A DNA stretch of 64,000 bases from Phoma sp. XZ068 (lineage: Eukaryota > Ascomycota > Dothideomycetes > Pleosporales > Didymellaceae), in assembly GCA_004835665.1 (NCBI GenBank), contig RBKR01000003.1:310001-374000 (forward strand), written 5' to 3'. This document shows, piece by piece, positions 43,462 to 54,202 of this stretch; within the stretch, counting starts at the first letter, position 1, and the number at the start of each line of letters is the position of its first letter. The position numbers were made by a program, and so were the translations under genes. Under the pieces are notes generated by a model that made no database searches, had not been told where the DNA came from, and was given only the letters and a program-made list of their open reading frames with translations.

Positions 43462-44770
43462 TAAAATCAGCCGAGTTGAGTGGTAGCAGTCTCCTCAAAC
43501 AGGGATGAGGACCTAGACCAGCATTTTGAGTGATATCTCTGCTGTTGTTGATTAATATAGCGTCTATTGAACCAGAAAATATCTGTACTGAGTGGATCCC
43601 TTTTCAACCCACTGGAGAGTTGGTACTATGGACAAAGAAAGACCTATTGGGCAGGTGGACAGACGTTGTGCGATGAGTGCTTTTGTTGCCCTGTAGATAC
43701 TGTCAGATCTGCAAAGAGCACTGTGGAGCTGCACTGATATTCTGTAAGAAATCTTTCTAGCACAATACAATGCCAATTATGGACAAAGAAGAGTCTGAAC
43801 AAAGGTACTACCCACAACTGCTCCGCGCCTTGATGGTTCCGTGGGAAATAGGTTCAATGACGACCAAATTCTGCATCAAAGAACCAGAGGCGTCGTGCAA
43901 GTGCCAGATTTGTTTTGCCCATGGACTGGCTGGTGTGGAGAGGCCGTTTTGGAGAGTGTATACAATGACCGCCCAGTTGAAGGTTCGGAGATCAGCGTTG
44001 CGGAGCAGCATCGCCGTGCAATTGGGGCATATCTTCAGCTAAGGCCCAATTTGGAAACTAGACCATTGATTAATGCATTTTCCTTCGAAAGAAGGCCAAA
44101 AATCTTGGCTCTGGCAATTTTTACTTACATTGCTACTAATCATGTGCGTTGCTCAATGGCCAATGGCTTTGTCCAACAAAGCAAATCGCTCCGTGCAGAC
44201 GCTGGATGTCTGATGTGGAAAATTAGAAGTAAAGTTTATCAGTCGAACAATCACTGCCAGATTTGCTGTCATAACAGTGGCCATATTCAGAAAGTGGCAA
44301 AGTGGATGTGTTGAGCTTAACAAAGTGAACAGATTGGGGGAGGCTGTTCAATCTACGAAAGAGCTCGTAGGGTACCACGTATGTATTCAAGGCTTTGAAT
44401 TTTCCAGCATCTAAAATGATCTAGCTGTGTGAACGTCAATAGTAGTGCTTACAAACAACCCTTTACCTTCACCCTGGCGACATTCTCATTGTCCTTCCTA
44501 TTCGGGCGATGCAAACTGACTTAGCTTATGCGATGATGAATCTTCCATCACCTTGTGGTCACTCAAGATCTGTGTAGTCTGATCCCGCTTGGCTTCACCA
44601 CAACACCTTGGCACAGGCTCTGCGCTCGCTCCTACCTTTCTTATCGCTCACTCTCTGACTCTGCCGAACCGCACTTTCCAGCAAACTGTTTCAACGCTTC
44701 TGCGTCTCACAATCATTACGCTTTCTTGTGCCAACTTTAAGTAGTGCGCCTCCTTCACCATCGCGTCAAA
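43462..44770. other. 1.3-kb intergenic region with a weak ORF
   Basis: A 90-codon frame (43770..44042, with CKCQICFAHG) and an overlapping 157-codon frame in another phase are present. Neither has homology I can recognise or consistent splice sites, so no gene is called. The last 250 bp form the promoter of the GH128 gene. Confidence 0.35.
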
Positions 44771-45765
44771 ATGACTTCGCTCCAAGCTGTATCCTTCATA
44801 AACCTGGTACTCACCATAATGGCGTCCGCCAACCCACTTCCCAAGCTCATCGCCCGCGCCGCGCCCGAGACTGCCGGTCCTTCGCGCCGTGGCGTGGCGT
44901 ACAATGAGGCCAAGTACGTCAAGTACTTCGACATCTACGGCAGCCATGTCACTTGGGCAAGTTTTCGTCCCACACATAAGTGCATTCACTAATGCCTCGA
45001 TTAGACCTATAACTGGGACTCACGTCCATATGGCGATACCGTTGCCTGGTACGAATTCGTTCCGATGCTGCACTCCAATCGCGCAGAACACACTGGGAAA
45101 TGGGCTGCAAGCGTTCAGGCTGCAGCATTGGGCAACAAGGATAAGCCTACTCACCTGCTTGGCTTCAACGAACCTGACAATTGCGAGTATGTCGATACAT
45201 GTCAAGAATGTATGTTGAAGACAACACTGACAAATAAAGGCCTGGCATGGGTGGTTCTTGCATGGATGTGGGCACTTCCGTTGCGGCGTGGAAGCAATAC
45301 ATGGAACCCCAGAAGTCTCTCAAGGACAACATGTACCTTGGCTCTCCCGCTGTCACTAACGGTCCAAGCGGCTTGAACTACCTATCCTCGTTCATCAGCG
45401 CCTGCGTGGGTTGCAGCGTCGATTTCGTCAACATTCATTGGTATGCCCTGCTCAGCTTTTATGGCACACAATTACTGATTCTTGACAGGTACGACGATGC
45501 TAGCAACGCGGTGTACTTCAAGAAGTATGTTGAAGAGACGCGGAAGATCGCCGCGGGACGTCCCATTTGGATCACCGAATTCAAGCCCCGCGGCTCAGAC
45601 GACCAGATCAAAGCCTTCTTGGATGAAGTGTTACCCTGGCTAGACGCCTCCAGCGATGTTCACCGATACGCATACTTCATGGCCACCGTGGGCGATGGGT
45701 TCTTGATTGACAATGGCGGCCAGAGCTTGAGCAACATTGGCAGTCACTATACCTTTCACGCCTGA
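44771..45765 (+). CDS. GH128-family glycoside hydrolase (beta-1,3-glucanase type)
   Basis: There are four exons, 44771..44956, 45005..45186, 45240..45440 and 45489..45765, for a 281-aa protein. The first intron (44957..45004) uses a GC donor, GCAAGT...GATTAG. The other two (53 and 48 bp) are GT...AG. A signal peptide (MTSLQAVSFINLVLTIMASA) precedes RGVAYNEAKYVKYFDIYGS. Catalytic signatures of the fold are THLLGFNEPDNCE (acid/base Glu) and RPIWITEFKPRGSDDQ (nucleophile Glu), with GCSVDFVNIHWYDDASNAVY between them. The family is known for secreted endo-beta-1,3-glucanases that act on fungal wall glucan. The spliced protein is continuous with the family across all three introns. Confidence 0.9.
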
Positions 45766-46475
45766 TGACAAGCGTGAATGCCTTCGCAGCTGTTAAAATA
45801 GCGGCAAACTATTGACTTTGTATAATGAGATATTGCGAAAGATTCTCACAGGGTCTATCGACTATGCAACGGCTACCGGCAGCATACTACATCGTTCAGA
45901 TATCTTGGGTCTGCAAATAAATAGTGGCCTGTTTCCTGCCATATGTAGAGAAAAGGAAAGAATTCTATAAGCAAAATGAAAATGAAATTTAACGCCTGTC
46001 CTGTGCTTTAGTTGTATAGTCCTACGCCATGTGTGACCTCCGAAGATGATTATTATCTGTTAGACGACTGCTACAATAGCTTCCAGTATTCCATGATTGC
46101 CAATAGTCTTCCTAATCGCGCTTTCGAATAGCTCAGTAATCTGATTCATATCCATCCGCTCGCAATCGCCAACCCCAGCATGATCGCTGCCTCGTTGGTA
46201 TGCACAAAGCCCGACTTTGCATGCGTAAGGTCAAGGCTTCTAGGATCAAATGGCATCTCATTCCAATCACAATCTGCAGTGCGTCCTCGAGACTATATCT
46301 TCCAGCGTCGAGGCCAGTTACATGCACAGGCGAGGCATGTAAGAGATGCAAATCCATGGTCCATTTATTATATCTATTAGGTGCTCCAAACAGTCGTAAT
46401 AATCGATGAGAAGCGGCGTGGGTGAGCATTGCACAGGCTGAGCATTTCTACGATGCGCTCAAAATTCACTCTCAA
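45766..46475. other. Convergent intergenic region
   Basis: About 0.7 kb between convergent genes. Only short frames are present and nothing is recognised. Confidence 0.45.
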
Positions 46476-48025
46476 TTAGGGCTGGGGCCATCTCCACTTT
46501 CCGAGCACATCTTCAAAAATCCCAAAGAGAAAGCGCAAGAGTAGAACCAAGCAGCCGCCAGCGACGAGCTTCAACCCTGTGTATCTGAGGGACACACCAG
46601 ACCGCTTGTCAAGACCCCTGGCGACGCTAGCATTCTTTGCTGGATAGGGTAGATAGTCGAAGGTCACTCCTCGTGAATCATTGCAAAGCGATTGCGCAAT
46701 CCGCTTACCGCTGAGAAGAGGCATGACGTAAGTCGCGATCAACCCCATAATGAAAGAGTCCATCGCTTGCACTCTCAGCTTCAGCAGACCTTTCATACGG
46801 GTATACCGCTTTTCTTGCGTATCTGTGAACGCAGCGACGATGTCGGACTCGCTCCATGTCTTTTCAGCGAGGTCCAACTCGTTCAGACGGTACAGCTGAT
46901 TCGCAAGGCAGGCAGCATCTTCCATAGCGCTATTGCCACCCTGGCCACTTATAGGGTTCAGCTACAAGCCATTTGTCAGCCTTTGAGCCTTCGAGCGTCC
47001 ACTATAGAAGCTCAACTTGTGTGCGGCGTCGCCTAGTGTCATGATACGGCCATAGTGCCATTTGGAAAACAGCACTTCAGGCAAGGCCTGTAACGTGGCA
47101 GTCCTGTGCGCGCGGTACAAATCGCCAAAACACAATGTGTCGGAGATGCGATCCTCTGCGTGCTTCTCGGCCACTGCATCTCGTTCAGCAGTGGTATAAC
47201 GCGGGATGTTGTCGTCTAAACCGCGCGTTGGAAGTGCCAGCTTCTTGAAAAGAAACCAGTAGACGCAATCTTGTGGCCCAGTGGCGACTAGATATGAATG
47301 GTTCTTCCCTTGGATATGCTGGGTTCGATCCTTCGGGAACGCATCTTCCGCATTGGATATGCCAAACATACAGCAGTATGTTGTGGGAACGCCGGTTTGC
47401 TCCTGGAATGGGAAGTGATCTTGCTGCAGTTCATCCGCCAGCCTCCACATCTCGCTCCTGACGGTGCTATGTATCCCGTCGGCGCCAATAAGGATCTCTC
47501 CAGTGTATGAATCCCCATCGCTGGTGATGACCTGCACACCTTTCGAGGTCGTATGTACTTTGGACACGCCTTTACTGGTGTGGACATTAGAATTATCCTT
47601 AAGGTTTTCGTACAGTGCTTGTATGATCATCCTTCTCTCCATAAATATTGGTTTGCAGCCCATTCTGATTCCATTTAGCAGACATCTACAGATCACGTCT
47701 ATTCCACATACCGTTGCTCGATGTAATCCGATCCCCTCGGCGTTTCGATGATGGCTTGACCATACATATTCCTCATCGTGATGTCCCTAAAGGAATCTGC
47801 CTCTTCGGCCAACATCTTCACTTTTTCATAGCACCCAAGCTGATCTAAGATTCTGAAGCCATTGGGAAACACACAAATACTTGCCCCTACATCTGGAGCG
47901 ACATGTGGATATCTCTCCAACACTATATAATCAACACCAATGTGATCGAGGGCGTTCGCAAGCGTGAGACCGGCAATGCTACCGCCCGCAATAAGCACTT
48001 TGGCGTGACGACGTGGATTCGACAT
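46476..48025 (-). CDS. FAD-dependent monooxygenase with a lost splice donor (possible pseudogene)
   Basis: Exons 47712..48025, 47016..47664 and 46476..46961 give a 482-aa product if both introns are removed. Intron 1 (47665..47711) is a clean GT...AG. Intron 2 (46962..47015) has a good branch site (CTGACAAA) and TAG acceptor, but its donor reads TTGAGC instead of GTGAGC. The joined protein has the FAD-binding VLIAGGSIAGLTLANAL, GADGIHSTVR and GDAAHK|LNPISGQGGNSAMED, the last spanning the damaged junction. It ends in a hydrophobic helix (LVAGGCLVLLLRFLFGIFED) as in membrane-linked monooxygenases of secondary metabolism. Without splicing, translation would read into an in-frame TAG. The substrate is unknown. 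Confidence 0.75.
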
Positions 48026-48245
48026 GAATCAATCGAGGCGTAATTCAAAAATATTTGGGTGGAAGGCTTACAACAAGATAGTTTCGTTATCTAGCGCTCC
48101 CGCTGATCGGCGTTGCACGATTCGTCCCGTACACTAGGCGAACGCCAGCTCGTGCGTTGGGGGCCTTGATAGCGCTGGGTGCCCTCTTGAGAGGCTAGAT
48201 TCCCACGTTCGCAGACTATGCGGGTACAACATCTCAGTAGATGTC

Positions 48246-50644
48246 TCACTCCTTCGTTTGCCACATCGTAACCTGATTCGTGTCGAAGTTCGAAAATTCG
48301 AACATGCCTATCCGCTCGTAGCCCCACGCCGTTTGCGCCTGAGGCGTGTCGAGCTGTCTTAGTATTAATCCTCGTGCGCATGTCCTTGACCCTGCATCAT
48401 CGGCTTCAACGTCATCGATGCGGACTATAAGAGCGACATGCTTGTCTACAGAGAATAGGTCAGGATCAACCGCAATGTAGTCGTCCTCTACGATCGTTTC
48501 CACTCCAGGCTCACCACGCAAATCTCGAGATTGTGGATCGCCTGACACAACAGCGGAGATGGAAAGTAGATGCGGATCTCGAGTCTCAGTGACGACCTGC
48601 AGATATTGTGATGTCCAAGTAAATGTCTGAGCAAACGTCTGCGAGTCTGAAAAGTCAATCGATCGTCTTGTCGTCTCGACGTTTAGCTCTTCATCGTAGT
48701 ATGCGACCGCGCATTCTTCGCTCCACCGATTTCCCAGCACCGTCTGACTACTGCGCTGCAGCGGCAAAGTTGGACCGCACACTACAATTGACCCGCTAAG
48801 TACTTCACCGTAGATGTTACTCGCATCTCTGAATTCGAGACGCTCGTGCACTAGCGTTGAAGAGAATTTGTTGGTGATGATGTGAGTGTCTCGATGGCTG
48901 AACATGATCGGCTCGTCTGTGACCACCCATGACCACGATGGAGCCCGGTACAGCTTGGCGTGAGTACAATCTCGTAACTTTCCTTGCTAGAGGAGACCTG
49001 AAGCAAAGTCGCATGTCCACAGGCCAGCCAGATACTGGCCCGGTAGGGATTTGTGTATGCGCTGGCTTACACCGGAAAACGCTGGTAGCTTGTCGGAACC
49101 AAAAGTCAGACTGCGATGCGAGTAACGTTCGACTAACCCATAGTATTCTCTTAGAATCCGTCTGATTCTCTGTTCATCCTCAAGTGATGCTTTAGGGCTG
49201 GATTGCACCAATAAATCCGAGTAAAGCGCAGTAGAAAGGTGTGGGAAAAGGTCCTCGGGGACCTGGGTGTCGTGTACAATCCCATCGGCAGCACGATAAC
49301 CTGCAGGACAGCGCCAGTAGATCTGTCTTTCGCCATAGTAGAGCTGGCGGGGTGGAAGGATGGACTCCTGCAGACACCAGCCACGACTTCCCAGTGGGCC
49401 ATATGAGTCGAGGCGGAAGAGGTTCTCCTCATCACTATTGGTACGTTCGACCACAATCATATCCAGGCGATCGTCGCTTGATGGGTATGTTGGTATATGT
49501 ACTGGTGCTGGAGAGGTGGCGTGGCGATTTGTGTGTTTCGACAATATGCCATGTGTACTACCTTTGGAAGCCATAGCTGAGAGCGTGACGGTAGAGTCTC
49601 GGTAGATGAGGCCCATCTTCTTAGACTCGATATCCCAGTCCGTTTTCGAGACTTGAATGATGCAGAGGGAATCGATCCACAAGTAGCGAATACGCAAGCT
49701 TTTTGTGATGGTGATAGCATCTTGAAAGTTGAGGGCGAGGTCTTGGTATGGTAGCGATTCCTGGAACTGTTGCAATGTGTCCGTTGTCAGAACCGTATCG
49801 ATCTTGCCGCCCCAGCAGTGACTAAGGGCGATATAGTGTGCGTGCACTCCATTGGAGTTTACCAATTTCAGTGGCAACGAACCTTCAGGATCGCCCACAT
49901 CGACAACGCGGGTAGGAAGCTCAGGTATTGTATCTCGCAGACATGTCTTGTGCGATACCTGGCAATCCTTGAGCCAGCTCATGGCTAGGTGACGATTTGC
50001 TACAGAATTCAGATCTGGATCAACCTCAAATTCACCAATTCGGTAGCCATCAATGAAGAGTTGCTGGTCTACGGATCTTGTCAGGTATGAGAATTCTGCT
50101 CGTATGCACAATTCACTAGCGTGCACTCACCTGGTGGGACGCGGATCTTGAGTAGCATGACTGGAAGCTCGACAGGCAGCTCATCGAGGAGGCTGTCAGG
50201 ATATTCAAAACTCTCATCTTCGCCGACGTCTTCCGTTTCTATATCATGTGCGATGCTGGGGCCGACTTGTACGTAGAGTGTGTCTAGTACTGTATGCCCT
50301 CGAAGCGAGTCGAGATGTGTTTTGCCCCGGGGTAGCAGGCGTAGCTTGATGTCTGACTGCGGAGAGCGTGCTGCAGCTGCGAAGAGCGACTCGCTGGGAT
50401 CACACAACGGCCCGAGCCATGTGGTTGCATATATGTGGTGCGTATCAGTGTATCCTTTCAAACAGGCCACCAAGAAGTCACAGAGGGTGCAGCCTCGATC
50501 GGCAGATATTTGTAGGTCTGCAACCGAGTTGTGGTGCTGGTAGTATGCCTGCTGTGAAAAGTGCTCTTCTGCGAGCTCATCCTTGACGAGGTCAACGAGA
50601 AGCGAGACGGACAGAGTGGCGCAGAGAGTGCATCGGTGTGCCAT
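48246..50644 (-). pseudogene. HET-domain protein gene interrupted by an amber codon
   Basis: Exon 1 (50131..50644) and exon 2 (48246..50068) flank a 62-bp intron (GTGAGT...CGTAG). The frame is open for 778 codons except for TAG at 48987-48989. The N-terminus has paired Cys motifs (CTLCATLSVS, RGCTLCDFLVACLKG). The heterokaryon-incompatibility domain is clear: HYIALSHCWGG, AITITKSLRIRYLWIDSLCI and LGSRGWCLQESILPPRQLYY. Downstream, LAGLWTCDFASGLL is followed by the stop, then in the same frame by KLYRAPSWSWVVTDEP. GLLW and YRAPSWSW normally flank one continuous segment. A G-to-A change of TGG to TAG explains this. HET proteins trigger cell death on non-self fusion; this copy probably makes a truncated product. 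Confidence 0.8.
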
Positions 50645-50831
50645 GTTTGGTGAAGTTAAAGGATGGAGGAATTGTGAGGATGGTGGGGTCGTTGCGGCCT
50701 AGCGGAAAATCACAGGTTGGTGGAGATGGCTGCAACAATGGTAGCTCTAATATGATGACATGGTATGCGTGACGATGCTACAGGGTCGCTAGGGTAATGT
50801 ACAGATGTTACAACATATCTCCTGCCGAGGC

Positions 50832-51740
50832 TTACATCTTTCCGCCGGTAAGCTCCTCGGCCAGCTTCTTGACACGCTCCTTGGCCAGGCCAACGCCCTC
50901 GCCGCCGCGCAGCTTGTTCATCATCTCGGCCACACCCTCGGGCATGGGGCCGTTCCACGGCGACAGCCCCTCGTGGCCCCGTGCGCGGGCGCCCATGTTG
51001 CCGCGGACGTCCCAGCCGATGGGCGCCTCGTCGGTGCCGAAGGATTCCTCAATGGCGGCGTCCAGCTGGTCCTCGCTGACGATGAAGGTTCGGGCGTTGG
51101 TGTAGAGGTCGTGCAGGCGGGCCTCGCGCACGGCCTGCTGGGCAGCCAGCCGGCGCTCGTAGGCGCGGCGGCGGGCGTCGATGTTCTTGTCGGCGGCGGG
51201 CAGGGCGTCGGCGAGGAAGTCGCGCACGCCCTTGGAGATGGACGTCTCGGTCAGCACGTCGACGTCGCGGCGGGGCGCCATGGCCAGCTTCGTGCGCAGC
51301 TCGCCGCTCGTCTGGATGCGGTCCAGGTGCTGGGCCTCGGCGGCGACCTTGCGGGCATGCAGCTGCTTGACGCCGTCCTTCAGCGCCTCCTTGCGCGCAT
51401 CGGCCAGGCGCTGCTTGTACAGACGCACGTCGGCATCGCGGCTGAAGGGCCCCGGGGCCTTGCGGTCCTTTGCGTCCCTGGTCGTCCGGCGCAGGAAGAC
51501 GGCCGACTCCTTGGGGTGCGCGTTGCGCGTCTTGAAGATGTCGCGCGGGATGGGCAGGTGGCCCTTGTGGTCGGCCTTGGGCGGGAAGGAGGGCTGCGCG
51601 GGCGTGGGGACCTCGATGTAGTTGGGAGACTGGGGGCCGAGGGCGAGCGCGGCGGGCGTCGAGGCGAAGTGGCGGGCGTGCAGGCCCTGGGCGGGCGCCG
51701 ACGAGGCCCACGGGGCGCGGACGGCTATCCTGGGCGGCAT
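50832..51740 (-). CDS. Mitochondrial small-subunit ribosomal protein, mS26/PET123-like
   Basis: This is a 302-aa single-exon protein from the ATG at 51738-51740. The upstream frame to 51929 has no better ATG and overlaps the NOG2 promoter. An Arg/Ala-rich start (MPPRIAVRAPWASSAPAQGL) looks like a mitochondrial presequence. It precedes SPNYIEVPTPAQPSFPPKAD, LPIPRDIFKTRNAHPKESAV and a long basic helix region (RLYKQRLADARKEALKDGVK, ARRRAYERRLAAQQAVREAR). The pattern fits fungal mS26 (PET123) of the mitoribosome. I am fairly but not fully sure, because the family is poorly conserved. It is divergently arranged with NOG2, with 191 bp between the ATGs. Confidence 0.65.
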   Translation of the reverse strand: MPPRIAVRAPWASSAPAQGLHARHFASTPAALALGPQSPNYIEVPTPAQPSFPPKADHKGHLPIPRDIFKTRNAHPKESAVFLRRTTRDAKDRKAPGPFSRDADVRLYKQRLADARKEALKDGVKQLHARKVAAEAQHLDRIQTSGELRTKLAMAPRRDVDVLTETSISKGVRDFLADALPAADKNIDARRRAYERRLAAQQAVREARLHDLYTNARTFIVSEDQLDAAIEESFGTDEAPIGWDVRGNMGARARGHEGLSPWNGPMPEGVAEMMNKLRGGEGVGLAKERVKKLAEELTGGKM

Positions 51741-51931
51741 TGCGATGGTCGTGGTCGAGTCTCTCGCCCGCTGCGCAGATGCTCCACGGCGTCCGGTCGT
51801 GGGCGCGGCTGCGAAAATGCTGCCAAGCCGCGCTATGCCGAATGGGAGTCCGCAACTGAGAAAAAGTTCGACCCACGAAACCTGCACCTGCCACCTCCAC
51901 CAACACCGGACGCAGCCCCCACGCAGCAACC
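51741..51931. promoter_or_regulatory. Compact divergent promoter between mS26-like gene and NOG2
   Basis: Only 191 bp separate the two start codons. The two genes act in mitochondrial and cytosolic ribosome production respectively, so shared control is plausible. No specific site is recognised. Confidence 0.4.
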
Positions 51932-54202
51932 ATGGGTACCGGCAAGAAAGAAGCTGCGCGCAAGGAGCGCCAGGGCAAGACGGGCGATGGCATGGGCAAC
52001 GTCAAGGTCAAGGGCGAGAATTTCTACCGGTGCGCACATGGCAAGCGTACACTTGGGTGTACGTGAATATGGCATGGACACTGACGACCCACAGCAACGC
52101 CAAAAAGGTCAAGGTCCTCAAGCGCCTCACCGACGGCAAGGCCCAGCGAAACGCCGCCGGAGACATCACCAAGGCCGCCTCGTACCAGTCGCGCGAGGCC
52201 CCCGTCGCCCGCGTCGAGCCCAACAGGAAGTGGTTCAACAACACCAGAGTCATCTCCCAGGATGCCCTCGACTCGTTCCGCTCCGCCGTCCAGGCCCAGG
52301 CCTCCAACCCCACCACCTTCCTCATGAAGCGCAACAAGCTGCCCATGAGCCTGATTGAGGAAAAGGGCAACATCAACGGCCTCAAGCAGCACGCCGCCAA
52401 GATTGCCGTCTCCTCGCAGCCCTTTGCCGAGACCTTCGGCACCAAGGCGCAGCGCAAGAAGCCCAAGCTGGACTTTAGCTCCATCGAGGACCTCGCCACC
52501 CGCACGGGCACCATGCACGAGAGCTACGTCGAGAGGCTGGAGCAGGCCAAGCTTCTGTCCGGCACTTCAGGCGACCCAGACGAGGAGAACAAGGACGGCG
52601 ACCTTGCCAGCGCGCGAGAGTTCATCTTCATGAAGGGTACCTCCAAGCGCATCTGGAACGAGCTGTACAAGGTCATCGACTCCAGTGACGTGATTCTGCA
52701 CGTTCTCGATGCCCGTGACCCTGACGGCACACGTTGTCGCAGTGTCGAGAAATACATCCGGACCGAGGCCCCTCACAAGCATCTGGTGTTCGTCCTGAAC
52801 AAGGTCGATCTGGTGCCCTCCAAGGTAGCAGTAAGTGCAAACCCTCACTTCACATCTCCCCTTCCCCCACCCTCCACCTTTATTCCCCATTTTAAGTCAA
52901 GGACCTATTCTTTTCCTCGCGAAATACCTTCCATGAACTGGTTCTGTTACAAACTGGGAAGATTGAGACCGACTCGCTTTCCCAACGCCGTCTTGGCTGC
53001 GGGTTGACGGCTTCCGTTTTGGTTGCTGTCGCCAGAGTTCAGAGTGATCTGTTTGAGTTGAGGGCCGACTCCGCCTGCCGGAATCTTGTGGCGGTCCTCT
53101 TAGTAACGCTTCACACATGCTTTTGTCTTCAACGCCACTTTTGTGACCAAGTGGAAGACCACGGCTAACATTATCACAGGCTGCCTGGGTCAGACATCTC
53201 AGCAGAGAATTCCCCACACTTGGTTAGTACCTCTAATTCTCCGTGCGATTCACATACTAACGCCTCCCAGCCTTCCACGCCAACATCAACAACTCCTTCG
53301 GAAAGGGCTCTCTCATCGCCCTTCTCCGCCAGTTCTCCTCCCTCCACAGTGACCGCAAGCAGATCTCTGTCGGTATGGTCGGCTACCCAAACACAGGAAA
53401 GTCCTCCATCATCAACACCCTGCGGAAAAAGAAGGTCTGCGTTGTCGCGCCTATTGCTGGTGAGACAAAGGTCTGGCAGTACATCACACTCATGAAGAGG
53501 ATCTACATGATTGACTGTCCGGGTATTGTCCCACCGAACCAAAGCGATACAGATGAGGACCTTCTGCTGAGAGGCAGTGTCCGAGTTGAAAATGTCGAGT
53601 ACCCTGCACAATACATCCCAGCTGTTCTTAGGCGGGTACAGCCCAAGTACCTGCAGCGAACATACGAGCTGAAGGAGCCTGCCACCGATTCAGTCACATT
53701 CCTTGAGATTCTGTGCAGAAAGAGTGGACGTCTCCTCAAGGGTGGCGAGGCTGATATCGACGGTGCTGCCAAGATGGTATTGAATGACTGGATCCGTGGA
53801 AAACTACCTTGGTTCACACCGCCACCGTACACGGAGGGCGAGCAAGCCCCTGCTGTTGGTATCGAGGGCCGTGACGGTGCACTCGGCGAAATGAGCAAGA
53901 AGAGGAAGCGCGGTGCTGACAACGAAGCTGCTGCAAGCGTCGCTGCTACCGTTGACACCACAGGTGCATCTCAGGATGAGGCCGAGAAGACTGATGGCGA
54001 GTTTGACGGCTTCAGCGATGAAGATGACGAGGTTGACGAGGATGATGATGACGATGAGGAGGAAGCAGAGCTCGCCGGTGGTGTATCGCTCGAGACTCCT
54101 GACGTGGACGACGCGAGTGAAGATGATGAAGACGTTGAAGCAGATATTGCTGCAATATCTGCAGCGTTATCAAAAGCGAAAAAGCGGCAACGGAAAGCGT
54201 AG
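51932..54202 (+). CDS. NOG2: Nucleolar GTP-binding protein 2 (60S ribosome assembly GTPase)
   Basis: There are four exons, 51932..52029, 52095..52830, 53180..53222 and 53271..54202, for a 602-aa protein. The introns are 65, 349 and 48 bp. The N-terminal NGP1-type region (RVEPNRKWFNNTRVISQDAL) precedes a circularly permuted GTPase domain: LDARDPDGTRCRSVEKYI, LNKVDLVPSKVA (G4), GMVGYPNTGKSSIINTLR (G1/P-loop) and MIDCPGIVPPNQ (G3). The G4 motif lies before the P-loop, as expected for YlqF/NOG2 GTPases. The C-terminus is acidic and ends in a basic run (KKRQRKA). The protein acts on late nucleolar and nucleoplasmic pre-60S particles. Intron 2 is several times longer than other introns in the window and is noted separately. 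Confidence 0.95.
53044..53120 (+). ncRNA. Candidate H/ACA-type snoRNA hairpin in NOG2 intron 2
   Basis: Within the 349-bp intron, 53060-53067 (GAGGGCCG) pairs with 53092-53099 (CGGTCCTC). An outer 4-bp stem, GTGA (53044-53047) with TCAC (53111-53114), closes an internal loop whose 3' side is 11 nt. TCAC is followed at once by ACA (53115-53117), so ACA lies 15 nt from the upper stem, the spacing expected of H/ACA guides. A consensus H box upstream is not clear (nearest AGAGTT). In budding yeast the NOG2 intron carries the H/ACA snoRNA snR191. The call is therefore suggestive, not established. Confidence 0.3.

Noticed and set aside
43770..44314. Frames of 90 and 157 codons
   Set aside because: Different phases, no recognisable family and no intron that links them sensibly.
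44533..44585. Possible C/D snoRNA (ATGATGA ... CTGA)
   Set aside because: Only about 50 nt apart, no convincing terminal stem and no second box pair.
46476..50644. Idea of a secondary-metabolite cluster around the FAD monooxygenase
   Set aside because: No synthase, transferase, P450 or cluster regulator lies nearby; neighbours are a HET pseudogene and a GH128 gene.
50805..52358. 517-codon plus-strand frame
   Set aside because: Covers the mS26-like gene in antisense and the NOG2 start out of frame; no coherent protein.
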